From contig JAUZRN010000013.1 in NCBI GenBank assembly GCA_030950375.1, positions 35,600-99,599 of the forward strand: a stretch of DNA of 64,000 nucleotides, given 5' to 3'. The notes beneath the pieces are model-generated. The model searched no databases. It was not told the origin of the DNA and saw only the letters and a program-made list of their open reading frames with translations. Below, in pieces: positions 9,477 to 18,315 of this stretch (its first letter is position 1; the number at the start of each line of letters is the position of its first letter). The stretch comes from Rhodothermus sp. (GTDB lineage: Bacteria > Bacteroidota > Rhodothermia > Rhodothermales > Rhodothermaceae). The position numbers were made by a program, and so were the translations under genes.

Positions 9477-9857
9477 ATGAAGCACAAGACGTGGACAGTG
9501 ATGCATACTGCTTGTTCTGAAATGCAGTCGATGGTTCGAGGCGGACCAGAGCCGGCCTTGCTGGTGGTGGATCGGGAGGGCATTGTGCGTGCCATAAGTC
9601 CCGGACATGTGCATTGGCTGGGGCCAAGGCGGCATCGGTTGTTGGGGCATCCCTGGTGGGGGGTGGTGCATCGCACCGATCTGAAGTGGGCTTTGCACCA
9701 CATGCGGCGTGTTTGGGAGGGAACAGGTGAGCCTCAGGTCTGGCAGGTGCGCGTGCGCACCGGAGCTGGCAGGTGGTGTCGGGTTCAGATGACGGCGATG
9801 CTGCAGGATGACGGCTTGGTCCGGTTGTTGCTTCGCCCTGTGCAGCTTGGGACTTAA
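9477..9857 (+). CDS. Stand-alone PAS-domain protein
   Basis: About 126 residues (130 if the ATG at 9465 is used). A single PAS-like domain fills the protein: PALLVVDREGIVRAISPG at the N-terminus, LLGHPWWGVVHRTD in the middle (the usual G-x-x-hhxhhHPDD segment) and a C-terminal RTGAGRWCRVQMTAMLQDDG strand pair. There is no output domain, kinase or signal peptide. It may act as a soluble sensory or adaptor subunit; ligand and partner are unknown. It ends 6 bases before the next gene, so the two are probably co-transcribed. Confidence 0.6.
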   Translation: MKHKTWTVMHTACSEMQSMVRGGPEPALLVVDREGIVRAISPGHVHWLGPRRHRLLGHPWWGVVHRTDLKWALHHMRRVWEGTGEPQVWQVRVRTGAGRWCRVQMTAMLQDDGLVRLLLRPVQLGT

Positions 9858-9863
9858 ATCGGT

Positions 9864-10301
9864 ATGCGAGGCAATTGGCGGCATATATGGACGCTGATAG
9901 GCAGCATGTTGCTGGTGGGGGGCGGTTACGCCCAGTCCACATCCTGTGCCTTTCAGACCGGGCAGTACGCCACGTTGCTGCTTCCTGTGGAAGCCTTTCG
10001 GGAGCTTGATATCAGACCAGGCGATCTGCTGCAGGCCTATACGCCTGAAGGACAATGTGCCGGCCAGGTTCGCTGGAACGGAGACAATACGGCCATGGCA
10101 CTCTGGGCAGATGATCCGATGACGCCGGAGAAAGAGGGATTTGCCGTGGGCGATAGCCTGCGTCTGGTGCTTTGGCGTCCTGGTCGGCCCCCTCGCCTGC
10201 TGCAGCTTTTTCTGGCAACGGGCCAGTCCTACTGGGTTGGTGTGAATCGGTACGTACCGGACGGGATTTACCGGGTGCGGTATCTGGTACCGGTGCGGTG
10301 A
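9864..10301 (+). CDS. Secreted single-domain protein of surface-protein repeat type
   Basis: 145 residues with a signal peptide (core LIGSMLLVGGG, cut near YAQ-ST). The mature part resembles a module often repeated in large Bacteroidota and Rhodothermota surface proteins: DIRPGDLLQAYTPEGQCAGQ, VRWNGDNTAMALWADDPMTP, then GFAVGDSLRLVLWRPG. Here it occurs as one copy without a sorting tail. Function is unknown; a small periplasmic or outer-surface beta protein is the best reading. It follows the PAS gene by 6 bases. Confidence 0.6.
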   Translation: MRGNWRHIWTLIGSMLLVGGGYAQSTSCAFQTGQYATLLLPVEAFRELDIRPGDLLQAYTPEGQCAGQVRWNGDNTAMALWADDPMTPEKEGFAVGDSLRLVLWRPGRPPRLLQLFLATGQSYWVGVNRYVPDGIYRVRYLVPVR

Positions 10302-10365
10302 AGGAAACTTTCGGCTTTTCTGTCGGATACCAGCAGCGCTATGCACGAAGCTGGCCTGTATCGAC

Positions 10366-10833
10366 ATGGAATTCCTGGATCCGGCTATTCGCGTCGTCTG
10401 GCGTATCAAACTGTTGCTATGGACGCTGGTGGGTACGCTGCTCGCGCTGGTTTATGAGTTGACCCATTGGTTTACGCCAGATCGGTGGACACCGCAGGGC
10501 TTCTGGGTGCTTCTGGTATTGACTCTTGGTGGTAGCCTCAGCTGGTGGCTCCCGAAGCTGCGCTATCGATACTGGCGGTATGCGTTGTGTCCGGAAGAGC
10601 TTGTCCTGGAGCACGGGGTACTTGTGCGGGTACGGACGATTGTGCCGCTGCGCCGCGTGCAACATCTGGATATTGCACAGGATTTGATTGAGCGGGAGCT
10701 GGGATTGGCCCGGATTGTCTTGCATACGGCCGGCACCCGACACAGTGCCGTCGTCTTACCTGGTCTTCGACAGGAGCAGGCTGAAGCCTTACGAGAAAAG
10801 GTCAGGCAATATCTCCTGGAGGATACGCTCTGA
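10366..10833 (+). CDS. Bacterial PH-domain (bPH2/DUF304) membrane protein, YdbS-like
   Basis: 155 residues: two hydrophobic helices (about 17-33 and 45-65) with a WWLPKLRYRYWRYAL junction, then one bacterial pleckstrin-homology-like domain (LVLEHGVLVRVRTIVPLRRV, QHLDIAQDLIERELGLARIV). This is the YdbS architecture. Its TGA overlaps the ATG of the following gene by one base (TGATG), which implies translational coupling. The pair corresponds to B. subtilis ydbS-ydbT, membrane proteins of poorly defined role in antimicrobial-compound resistance. Confidence 0.82.
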   Translation: MEFLDPAIRVVWRIKLLLWTLVGTLLALVYELTHWFTPDRWTPQGFWVLLVLTLGGSLSWWLPKLRYRYWRYALCPEELVLEHGVLVRVRTIVPLRRVQHLDIAQDLIERELGLARIVLHTAGTRHSAVVLPGLRQEQAEALREKVRQYLLEDTL

Positions 10834-12320
10834 TGGAACAGGGGGCGGTACAGGCAAAGCCAGCAGACCATCTCGTTATGCGCCGGCTGCATCCACTGAC
10901 GCTGCTGGTGCGTCTGGTGATGAGCTCGCCGGCGCTGGGCATTTTGCTTCTGCCAACGCTTCGCGGCCAACCAGTGGACCGGGGCACGCTGGTGCTGGTG
11001 ATTCTGTATGTGCTTCTTGCTTTTCCGTTGATCCTGGCGCATTACATGCGTTTCCGGTATGCCCTGACGCCGCGCGAGTTGATCATCGAAAGCGGTGTGT
11101 TGACCCACCGGCGTCGAAATATACCCATCGATCGGATCCAGAACGTACAGATTGAACGCACCTTGCTGGCACGGCTGTTGGGATTGGCGCGTGTGCGTAT
11201 CGAGACAGCCGGAAGTGCAGAGACGGAAGGGGAAATCGCGTTTGTCCATCTGGCCGAAGCGCAGCGTCTCAGGGAGCAGGTGCAGGCTTTCCGGTATGGT
11301 TATGGGGAGGCAACCCGGGCACCAACCCAGCGCCGAACGCTGCTTTTTACCATGAGTCCCTGGCAACTGCTTCGGTCCGGGGCTTTTCGGTTTTCGCTGG
11401 TGTACCTGGCCGGGATATTTTCCGGCATGGAGTATTTAGAGCTGACCCCTGAGGATCTGATGGACTGGGTGGTTCGCGGGCGGCTTCAGTGGGTACGGGA
11501 AGCGTTCGAGCAGACACCGCTGCTGGCAACAACGGCCACGCTGCTGCTGGCCGCGCTGCTGGGCTGGCTGGCCGGTATTGTCATTCATGTGGTACGCTTT
11601 TATGACTTTCAGCTCTGGCAGGAGGGCGAGCGGCTTTACCTGCGGAGTGGTCTATTTACCGTGGCGGAGCATGTTGTGCCGAACCGTCGGGTACAGGCCC
11701 TGGTGATCCGCACCAATCCATTGATGCAATACTTTGGATGGTATGCGCTGGAGGCCCAGTTGATGGGTATCGGGCAGGAGACGCAGGGCGTCCGCATGCT
11801 TGTACCCTTTGCACGGCCTGACGAGATTCAGCGCATTGCCGCCTGCGTATGGCCAGTTACCTGGCCGGAAGCCTGGGAAAAGGTATCGCCCCGAATGATG
11901 CGACGGACAACCATACGCTACTTGGTCGTTAGCGTGGTGTTGTTGCTGGGGCTGGGGTGGATCTGGCCAACGGCTTACTGGTTGCTGATAGGAGTACCAT
12001 TGGGTGCACCCTTGATGGCCTGGTTACAGTATCGCCGGCATGGCTATGCGCTGACAGACCAATACCTGTTTGTCCGTCAGGGCGTTTTCCGACATCGTAT
12101 CTGGTGTTTGCCCTATTGCAAAATGCAGGTCTTTTCGGTAAGGCGTTCACTCTTCCAGCGTCGGTGGAAGCTGGCTAACCTGTATGTCGACATGGCCGGT
12201 GCCCCGTTTGCAGGCATGCCTGTGGTGCGTGATCTACCGGAGACCGTTGCCGAGCAGTTGTTGCAGGTAGTGTATGCGCGCTTTCAGACCTGCTGGAAAA
12301 TGCAGGCCCCTTCTGCATAA
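10833..12320 (+). CDS. Multi-PH-domain membrane protein, YdbT-like
   Basis: 495 residues with several bPH2 domains separated by paired membrane helices. The first domain is around residues 70-155 (LTPRELIIESGVLTHRRRNI, PIDRIQNVQIERTLLARLLG), the second around 260-350 (GLFTVAEHVVPNRRVQALVI), the third around 400-490 (YLFVRQGVFRHRIWCLPYCK). Hydrophobic pairs lie near 25-70, 180-260 and 365-400. It overlaps the YdbS-like gene by one base and is surely in the same operon. The probable role is a membrane-associated complex at the cell envelope; substrate unknown. It ends before a long gene-free stretch. Confidence 0.82.
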   Translation: MEQGAVQAKPADHLVMRRLHPLTLLVRLVMSSPALGILLLPTLRGQPVDRGTLVLVILYVLLAFPLILAHYMRFRYALTPRELIIESGVLTHRRRNIPIDRIQNVQIERTLLARLLGLARVRIETAGSAETEGEIAFVHLAEAQRLREQVQAFRYGYGEATRAPTQRRTLLFTMSPWQLLRSGAFRFSLVYLAGIFSGMEYLELTPEDLMDWVVRGRLQWVREAFEQTPLLATTATLLLAALLGWLAGIVIHVVRFYDFQLWQEGERLYLRSGLFTVAEHVVPNRRVQALVIRTNPLMQYFGWYALEAQLMGIGQETQGVRMLVPFARPDEIQRIAACVWPVTWPEAWEKVSPRMMRRTTIRYLVVSVVLLLGLGWIWPTAYWLLIGVPLGAPLMAWLQYRRHGYALTDQYLFVRQGVFRHRIWCLPYCKMQVFSVRRSLFQRRWKLANLYVDMAGAPFAGMPVVRDLPETVAEQLLQVVYARFQTCWKMQAPSA

Positions 12321-12996
12321 CGAATAGTGGTCGGACTGGTCGTGCTTTTCGAGGAGGGATTTTACCGGATGGAGGAAACCTTTCAGGGTTGTTGATCAGC
12401 TATCTCAGGGGCCGGACGAAGAGCTGGATACCGAATACGGGCGATGGTGGTGCCTCCTCTGAAAAGCTCCCGGTCTGAGGTACACGTGTTGGTGCGGTTT
12501 GAGCAGCTCTGCTGGTTGCAGTGTACAATTTTGGTGCGTATACGCCAGGCCTGCTGCAAGCATGGCCTGTTTGAGATAGCCCGGAGATCGGGGAGGACGG
12601 TAGCCCTTGAGGAAGGCCATGCGCGTGCGCTGTGCACATGCATGCTGGTGGGTTTCAATTGGATTTCCGGTCCGTCTGCGTGGTCGATGGGGATCAGAGC
12701 AGCGGGATAACTGGTTTTGGGCCGACGATTGGCAACGTTGCGCCCAAAGAAGCATGTGTTTTGCGCTGCGTGTTAAGCCGCTTCGGAAGATGGTCTGTTA
12801 ATCAGGGGCAGGCTTCAGCAGTCTCCAGCTATTCCGGAGGTTGCCCATAATGATTCCGGGAGGACGTACGGCTGCCGAAATGGGGCGGCTTTCGGAGATA
12901 GCAGGACCAAAGGCCCGAGGCTACTTCACAGTAGGCTGAGGCAACTTGAGCGCCGGGGGCAAAACAGCGGATGCTGCGTAGAAAGCTAAAAGCACG
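12321..12996. other. Gene-free 676-base stretch with one hairpin
   Basis: No frame on either strand has family-like protein; the open frames present are short and compositionally odd (Cys/Trp/Arg-rich). A 10-base-pair hairpin with one bulge occurs at 12546-12569 (CAGGCCTGCT / AGCA-T-GGCCTG), followed by TGTTTG. ACACGTGT, a perfect 8-base palindrome, lies at 12482-12489. I see no tRNA, rRNA or known riboswitch consensus. It may be decayed coding DNA or an untranslated region for pabBC. Confidence 0.5.
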
Positions 12997-14814
12997 ATGA
13001 CGTACCAAATGCATCCGCTATTGTTGCCGGGGACGGTTTGGCTGGACACAGCCCTGCCAGATGAAGAGAATCGACGAAGCTTGCTTTTCATGCGGCCAGT
13101 GCGTGTGCTGCAGGCCGACACGCCAGCGCAGGTGCCGGCGTTGTTGCGGGCACTGGACGGGGCTGTGGCAGCCGGCTATTACGTGGCCGGTTATATGGCC
13201 TATGAAGCCGGCTATGCGCTGATGCCGGTGCCGCTGCGTGTGCCCGATGAGGCCGGACCGCTTGCCTGGTTTGGAGTCTATGAGATGCCGCATGTGCTGG
13301 CGCCGGCCAGTCTGGCCATGTTGACAGAGGAGACCGGAACGTACGCTGTGCAGCAGCTGCAGCCGGTGCTTTCGCGGCAGGCTTATCGAGAACGCGTACA
13401 GCACATCCGGAGATTGATTCACGAAGGCGAGGTCTATCAGCTCAACTTCACCATGCCGCTGCGTTTCCATTTCGAGGGAGATCCGCTGGCGTTTTATCTG
13501 GCACTGCGGCGACAGCAGCCGGTGGCCTATGCTGCCTTTCTCAATACAGGAGAGCGCCTGGTATTGAGCCTATCACCCGAGCTCTTCTTCCGGCGGGAAG
13601 GTGAACAAATCTACACGCGCCCGATGAAGGGAACGGCACGGCGCTCGTCACTTCCGGATGAGGATGCGCGGTTGGCTGAGGCGTTGCGTAACGACGAGAA
13701 GAATCGGGCCGAGAACTTGATGATCGTCGATCTGTTGCGGAATGATCTGGCGATCTGTTGCACGCCAGGATCCGTGGAGGTCTCCGAGCTGTTTCGCATT
13801 GAGGCTTATCCGACGGTCTGGCAGATGACCTCGACGGTGAGGGGGCGATTGCGTGCGGACGTTGGGTATGCGGATCTATTCCGGGCCCTGTTTCCGTCCG
13901 GGTCCGTTACGGGAGCACCCAAGGTGCGGGCTATGCAGCACATTGCACGGCTGGAGCCGGCCCCCCGGGGGGTTTACTGTGGGGCCGTTGGTTATATTGC
14001 TCCCGGAGGCGAGGCCGTATTTAATGTGGCGATCCGCACGCTGGAGCTGGCGGGAGCAACGGGGCGTATGGGAGTAGGCAGTGGGATTGTATGGGATTCT
14101 GATCCGGATGCGGAATACGAAGAGTGCCTGTTGAAGGGACAATTTCTGCGGGCTGCTGCCGAGCCGTTTGCGTTGATCGAGACGATGCGCTGCGAGCAGG
14201 GGGATATTCCCCTGCTGGAGGCCCATCTGGAACGTCTGCGCCGCTCGGCTGCACACTTTGGATTTCGTCTGGATGAGGGGCGGCTTCGGAAGCAGCTGGA
14301 GCAGGTGCGGCAGGCACTGGACCCTGCCCGGGTGTGGCGGTTGCGGCTGACGCTGGAAGTCACGGGTCGGGTGACGTTGACCAGTGCCGAACTGGAGTCG
14401 GTGCCTGGACGTCTCTGGCGGCTCTGTGTAGCGAATAAACGGCGGGATCCTTCGGATCCGCTGCTGTATCACAAGACGACCCGCCGAGCTCACTACGAGG
14501 CTGCCTATTTGCAGGCACGAGCTGCCGGCTACGACGAGGTGCTGTTTTTGAATACGCGGGATGAGGTATGTGAAGGATCACGCACCAACCTGTTTGTGCA
14601 ACTGGGAGGGCGGTTATATACGCCACCGGTTTCGTGTGGGCTGCTTCCCGGAGTATACCGTCAGCAGGTGTTGCGTACCCGAACGGATGTAAAAGAACGG
14701 GTGCTCACGCTGGATGATTTACGTCGGGCCGAAGCCCTTTACGTGTGCAATGCCGTGCGTGGCTGGCAGCCGGCGGTGCTGGAGATCCCCGAGCCGGTGC
14801 TTTCCATAACCTGA
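12997..14814 (+). CDS. pabBC: Aminodeoxychorismate synthase component I / aminodeoxychorismate lyase fusion (PabB-PabC)
   Basis: A 605-residue fusion that makes 4-aminobenzoate for folate from chorismate. Residues about 1-385 are a chorismate-binding PabB domain with EGEVYQLNFTMPL, the nucleophilic lysine Lys211 in RPMKGTARR, the segment LRNDEKNRAENLMIVDLLRN and SGSVTGAPKVRAM. Residues about 390-605 are a class IV aminotransferase-fold PabC domain with PLP lysine Lys493 (YHKTTRR) and EGSRTNLFV. The lysine in PMKGT is typical of PabB rather than TrpE. The glutamine amidotransferase subunit PabA is not nearby and must be elsewhere. The gene ends 7 bases before the DUF294-type gene. Confidence 0.92.
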   Translation: MTYQMHPLLLPGTVWLDTALPDEENRRSLLFMRPVRVLQADTPAQVPALLRALDGAVAAGYYVAGYMAYEAGYALMPVPLRVPDEAGPLAWFGVYEMPHVLAPASLAMLTEETGTYAVQQLQPVLSRQAYRERVQHIRRLIHEGEVYQLNFTMPLRFHFEGDPLAFYLALRRQQPVAYAAFLNTGERLVLSLSPELFFRREGEQIYTRPMKGTARRSSLPDEDARLAEALRNDEKNRAENLMIVDLLRNDLAICCTPGSVEVSELFRIEAYPTVWQMTSTVRGRLRADVGYADLFRALFPSGSVTGAPKVRAMQHIARLEPAPRGVYCGAVGYIAPGGEAVFNVAIRTLELAGATGRMGVGSGIVWDSDPDAEYEECLLKGQFLRAAAEPFALIETMRCEQGDIPLLEAHLERLRRSAAHFGFRLDEGRLRKQLEQVRQALDPARVWRLRLTLEVTGRVTLTSAELESVPGRLWRLCVANKRRDPSDPLLYHKTTRRAHYEAAYLQARAAGYDEVLFLNTRDEVCEGSRTNLFVQLGGRLYTPPVSCGLLPGVYRQQVLRTRTDVKERVLTLDDLRRAEALYVCNAVRGWQPAVLEIPEPVLSIT

Positions 14815-14821
14815 ACCTTTC

Positions 14822-16756
14822 ATGGCAGGAAAAACGGTCAGTCTGGAACATCTGGAAACGCTGCTTGACGACACGCCGCCGTTCAATGTGCTTTCGTGGG
14901 ACGAGCGGCAGCAGCTCTTTGAAGAAGCTTTACTTGTCTTCTACGAACCCGGAACCCAGATTCTTGCCCAGGGCGTGGTGCCCGCGCACCCTCGTTATTT
15001 ATACCTGGTAGTTTCTGGGGCGGTGCAGCTAACAGATACCAGCAGTGGTCAGCTGATTGACCGCTGTGGTGAGGGCGATGTATTCGGACATTATGCCCTG
15101 TTGCGAGAAGGTGCGTTACCTTACGAAGCCCGTGCGATTGAGCCCACGCAGTGCATATTAATTCCAGAAGCCGCTTTCTTTCGGGTCTATCGATCCAATC
15201 GCGCCTTTGCAGCTTTTTTCGAGAAAGACCTGGGAGCGTACACCGGGCGGTTGCGTCTGGCGCATGCTGATGCGGCCGGGGCGCAGTTGCTGTTGAACAC
15301 ACCGTTGCGCGCCTTGGTGCGCCGACCGCCCGTCAGATGCACCCCAGAAACTTCGGTGCAGGTGGCCGCGCAGATCATGCGAGCCGAGCGGGTAGGATCT
15401 ATTCTGGTAATGGATGACGGGCAACGGCCTGTAGGCATTCTAACCAATAGTGATCTGCGGGACAAAGTAGTCGCCGAAGGGCGCCTGCCCGACATGCCGG
15501 TGCAAGTGTTGATGAGCACCCCGCCCATCACGATTGCTGCCGATGCTCCGTTGCTGGAAGGGCTCATGCTGATGGCTCGCCACGGGTTGCATCATCTGGT
15601 CCTTACGGAGGACGGTACAGCGGCCAGCCCGGTCGTGGGGGTCATCTCCGGACAGGATATGGCCCATGTGCGCGGGCACGATCCAGTAGCAACCATCAAG
15701 CGTATTGAACAGGCCGACACGCCGGAGATCCTGGCCGCTCTGCGGCAGGAAGCGTTCATGCTGTTGCGGCAGTTACGCCGCCAGGGCGTAGCGGCAATCG
15801 ATCTGCTGCGGATCAGCACGGAATTGAACGATCGGATCGTGGTGCGCACCCTGGCGCTCGTCGAGGCCCAACTACGGACGGAGCAGCCTGATCTGGTTGT
15901 AGAGCTCCCATGGGCCTGGATGGCCCTGGGTAGCGAAGGACGCCGGGAGATGAGTTTTAAAACGGATCAGGACAATGCCCTTATCTATGCCGATCCGCAT
16001 GAAGAGCAACGGGCACGTCGAGCTGCACAATGGTTTGCAGTGCTGGCCCGTCGGGCTAATGAGGCCCTGGAACAGGTGGGGTTTCCACGATGTCCGGCCG
16101 ATATGATGGCTTCCAATCCGCGCTGGCGACAACCTCTGGGCACATGGAAACATACATTTCAGCGCTGGATCTTTTCACCCGATGAGAAAGCATTGCTGCA
16201 CGCGTGCATTTTTTTTGATCTCCGGGCGCTCTATGGAGCTGGTGAGCTGGTGGCCCAGCTCAAGGCTGACCTGCAGCAGGCGCTGCGAGAAGGACGCGGA
16301 TTTTTGTCGTTTATGATGCGGAATGCTCTGCGTAATCGCCCTCCCCTTTCGTTTTTCCGAAGATTTGTACTGGACCGATCGGGGGCGCAGCAGCCCGGTT
16401 TTGACATCAAACTGCGGGGACTTATGCCTATCACCGACATGGCGCGTGTGCTGGCACTTGAGATAGGCTATCTGCGCACGACCGGCACGCTCGATCGGCT
16501 ACAGATGGCCGCCGAACGCCTTCCCGAGGTGCGCCAGACCGCCCATAACCTGCAGGAAGCGTATCGTTTCCTGACCGAACTGCGTCTCGATCATCAGATT
16601 CGACAGATTGAAGAAGGCCAGATCCCTGACAATCACATTGTGCCAGAGCAACTTAGCGGGGTGCAGCGCAAGGTACTGAAGGTCGTGTTCACCATGATCC
16701 AGGAAGCGCAGGAAGCCCTGGCCATGCGTTATGGCGCCCATATGATCCGCATGTAA
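14822..16756 (+). CDS. cNMP-binding / CBS / DUF294 nucleotidyltransferase-like signalling protein
   Basis: 644 residues in a known multi-domain order: cyclic-nucleotide-binding fold (about 20-140, with SGAVQLTD and GEGDVFGHYALL), a pair of CBS domains (about 165-290, VGSILVMDDGQRPVGILTNS and HLVLTEDG), the DUF294 nucleotidyltransferase-like domain (370-389, GSEGRREMSFKTDQDNALIY, containing the GS and DxD-type residues), and the C-terminal DUF294_C helical domain. The family is thought to be regulatory, possibly uridylyltransferase-like (related to the GlnD fold), and usually accompanies a sodium-solute symporter. Here it precedes an NSS-type sodium transporter by 84 bases, which supports a transporter-regulating role. 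Confidence 0.9.
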   Translation: MAGKTVSLEHLETLLDDTPPFNVLSWDERQQLFEEALLVFYEPGTQILAQGVVPAHPRYLYLVVSGAVQLTDTSSGQLIDRCGEGDVFGHYALLREGALPYEARAIEPTQCILIPEAAFFRVYRSNRAFAAFFEKDLGAYTGRLRLAHADAAGAQLLLNTPLRALVRRPPVRCTPETSVQVAAQIMRAERVGSILVMDDGQRPVGILTNSDLRDKVVAEGRLPDMPVQVLMSTPPITIAADAPLLEGLMLMARHGLHHLVLTEDGTAASPVVGVISGQDMAHVRGHDPVATIKRIEQADTPEILAALRQEAFMLLRQLRRQGVAAIDLLRISTELNDRIVVRTLALVEAQLRTEQPDLVVELPWAWMALGSEGRREMSFKTDQDNALIYADPHEEQRARRAAQWFAVLARRANEALEQVGFPRCPADMMASNPRWRQPLGTWKHTFQRWIFSPDEKALLHACIFFDLRALYGAGELVAQLKADLQQALREGRGFLSFMMRNALRNRPPLSFFRRFVLDRSGAQQPGFDIKLRGLMPITDMARVLALEIGYLRTTGTLDRLQMAAERLPEVRQTAHNLQEAYRFLTELRLDHQIRQIEEGQIPDNHIVPEQLSGVQRKVLKVVFTMIQEAQEALAMRYGAHMIRM

Positions 16757-16840
16757 CGCTTGATTTTTTGTCGGCAATGCCGGTTATTGGCGCCGTTATG
16801 GAGTCTCTCTGGAAAAGTCGCAAACAAAACCCAGACACGT

Positions 16841-18208
16841 ATGGCCACACCAGGTGCTGATCGGGGTCAGTGGGGCTCCCGTATCGGATTTATTCTGGCG
16901 GCAGCCGGTTCGGCTGTTGGACTTGGTAACATTTGGCGTTTCCCCTACATTACGGGGCAGAGCGGAGGGGCAGCGTTTGTCGTCATCTATCTGCTCTGTG
17001 TGGCCCTGATCTGTCTGCCCTATTTATTTGCCGAGCTGGTACTGGGGCGCTACACGCAGAAGAACCCCGTAGGCGCTGTTCGGGCAATTCGTCCGGGATC
17101 GTCCTGGGTATTGGTAGGGGGGTTGTGTGTACTGACCGGCATTTTCATCTTGAGCTACTATGCGGTTATTGCGGGTTGGACATTTGGTTACATTTTTAAA
17201 AACCTGCTCTTTGCCCATCTGGACTTCGGGCACTTTATTGCCAGTCCATGGATCGTCATCCCGCTGTTTGCCCTGTTTCTGGGATTGACCATGCTGGTGG
17301 TTTTTGGGGGAGTGGAGGAGGGCATCGAGCGATGGGCGAAAGTGCTCATGCCCCTATTGATTTTGCTCATGCTTGTGCTGATCGGGCGTGCTGTAACGCT
17401 GCCAGGTGCCGAGGCGGGTCTGGCCTTTTATCTGAAGCCAGATTTTTCCAAGGTGACGGGCGAAGTGGTTGTGGCAGCGCTGGGCCAGGCGTTTTTTTCG
17501 CTCAGTCTGGGTATGGGCGCCATGATAACCTACGGCTCTTACCTGTCCAAGCGTGAAGACGTGGTGGTGGCCGGCTCGTACGTGGCGCTTTTCGATACTT
17601 TGATTGCGTTGATGGCGGGCTTTATGATTTTTCCGGCCGTTTTTGCCACCGGGCACGATCCGGCCAGCGGGCCAGCACTGGTCTTTATTGTGTTACCCGA
17701 AATTTTTCAGACCCTACCGCTGGGCAACCTGATCGGTGCGTTGTTTTTCTTGCTGCTTTCGATTGCGGCCCTGACGTCCACCGTATCGCTGTTGGAAGTT
17801 GTGGTGGCTTACTTCGTAGATGAGCGACGTTGGAGTCGGAAAAGATCCGTATGGACAGTAGGCGCGCTGACGTTTCTGATCGGGCTCCCCTCAGCACTTT
17901 CGCAGGGTACGGTAGCTGGGTTGAGCAACATGGACTGGCTGTTCGGGGCCGACGGACTGCTCGGACAGCATGATTTTCTGAGCATTATGGACGCCATCTG
18001 GGGCAATCTGTCGCTGGCATTGGGAGCGCTGTTGATCAGCATCTTTGTCGGTTGGGTCTGGGGAGCCGATCGGGCAGCCGAAGAGTTGCGTCGGGGGAGT
18101 CGGGTGTCGGCGGGCCTGCTGCGAGGATGGCAGTTTTTTGTGCGGTACGTTTGTCCCGTGGTTATTTTCATTATTCTGATGAATGTCTTCCGAGGCTATC
18201 TGGGATAA
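16841..18208 (+). CDS. Sodium-dependent neurotransmitter:sodium symporter (NSS/SNF) family transporter
   Basis: A 455-residue, roughly eleven-to-twelve-helix membrane transporter. The N-terminal signature RIGFILAAAGSAVGLGNIWR with FPYITGQSGGAAF forms the broken first helix that binds sodium and substrate in LeuT. The NSS fold continues with GGVEEGIERWAKVLMPLL (loop before TM6) and FFSLSLGMGAMITYGSY (TM6 region). Substrate is probably an amino acid, not determinable here. The frame is open from 16760, but ATG 16841 gives the family-typical N-terminus. It follows the DUF294 gene and ends before an 8-base-pair hairpin. Confidence 0.92.
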   Translation: MATPGADRGQWGSRIGFILAAAGSAVGLGNIWRFPYITGQSGGAAFVVIYLLCVALICLPYLFAELVLGRYTQKNPVGAVRAIRPGSSWVLVGGLCVLTGIFILSYYAVIAGWTFGYIFKNLLFAHLDFGHFIASPWIVIPLFALFLGLTMLVVFGGVEEGIERWAKVLMPLLILLMLVLIGRAVTLPGAEAGLAFYLKPDFSKVTGEVVVAALGQAFFSLSLGMGAMITYGSYLSKREDVVVAGSYVALFDTLIALMAGFMIFPAVFATGHDPASGPALVFIVLPEIFQTLPLGNLIGALFFLLLSIAALTSTVSLLEVVVAYFVDERRWSRKRSVWTVGALTFLIGLPSALSQGTVAGLSNMDWLFGADGLLGQHDFLSIMDAIWGNLSLALGALLISIFVGWVWGADRAAEELRRGSRVSAGLLRGWQFFVRYVCPVVIFIILMNVFRGYLG

Positions 18209-18209
18209 G

Positions 18210-18230
18210 CCGGCACAGTGCTTGTGCCGG
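18210..18230 (+). other. Stem-loop after NSS transporter gene
   Basis: CCGGCACA / TGTGCCGG with a five-base loop begins 2 bases after the transporter stop. It is followed by AAAAA rather than T, so it is not a textbook terminator; it may be a weak terminator or an mRNA 3' end stabiliser. Confidence 0.4.
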
Positions 18231-18315
18231 AAAAAGCGTTCGGCGGCTGGAACCCGCACGAAAAAGCATCGTCAATCTTTGGCAATCGAAGTTTTTGTGA
18301 TAATTTAAGTTCTGT

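Noticed and set aside
9252..10409. Long minus-strand open frame covering the PAS and secreted-protein genes
   Set aside because: Its translation is Pro/His/Arg-rich and has no domain; the plus strand holds two well-formed proteins. Only the last 59 residues look real and are listed.
12597..12672. CRISPR-like repeat, suggested by GTTTCAATTGGATT
   Set aside because: Single occurrence with no repeated unit or spacer pattern.
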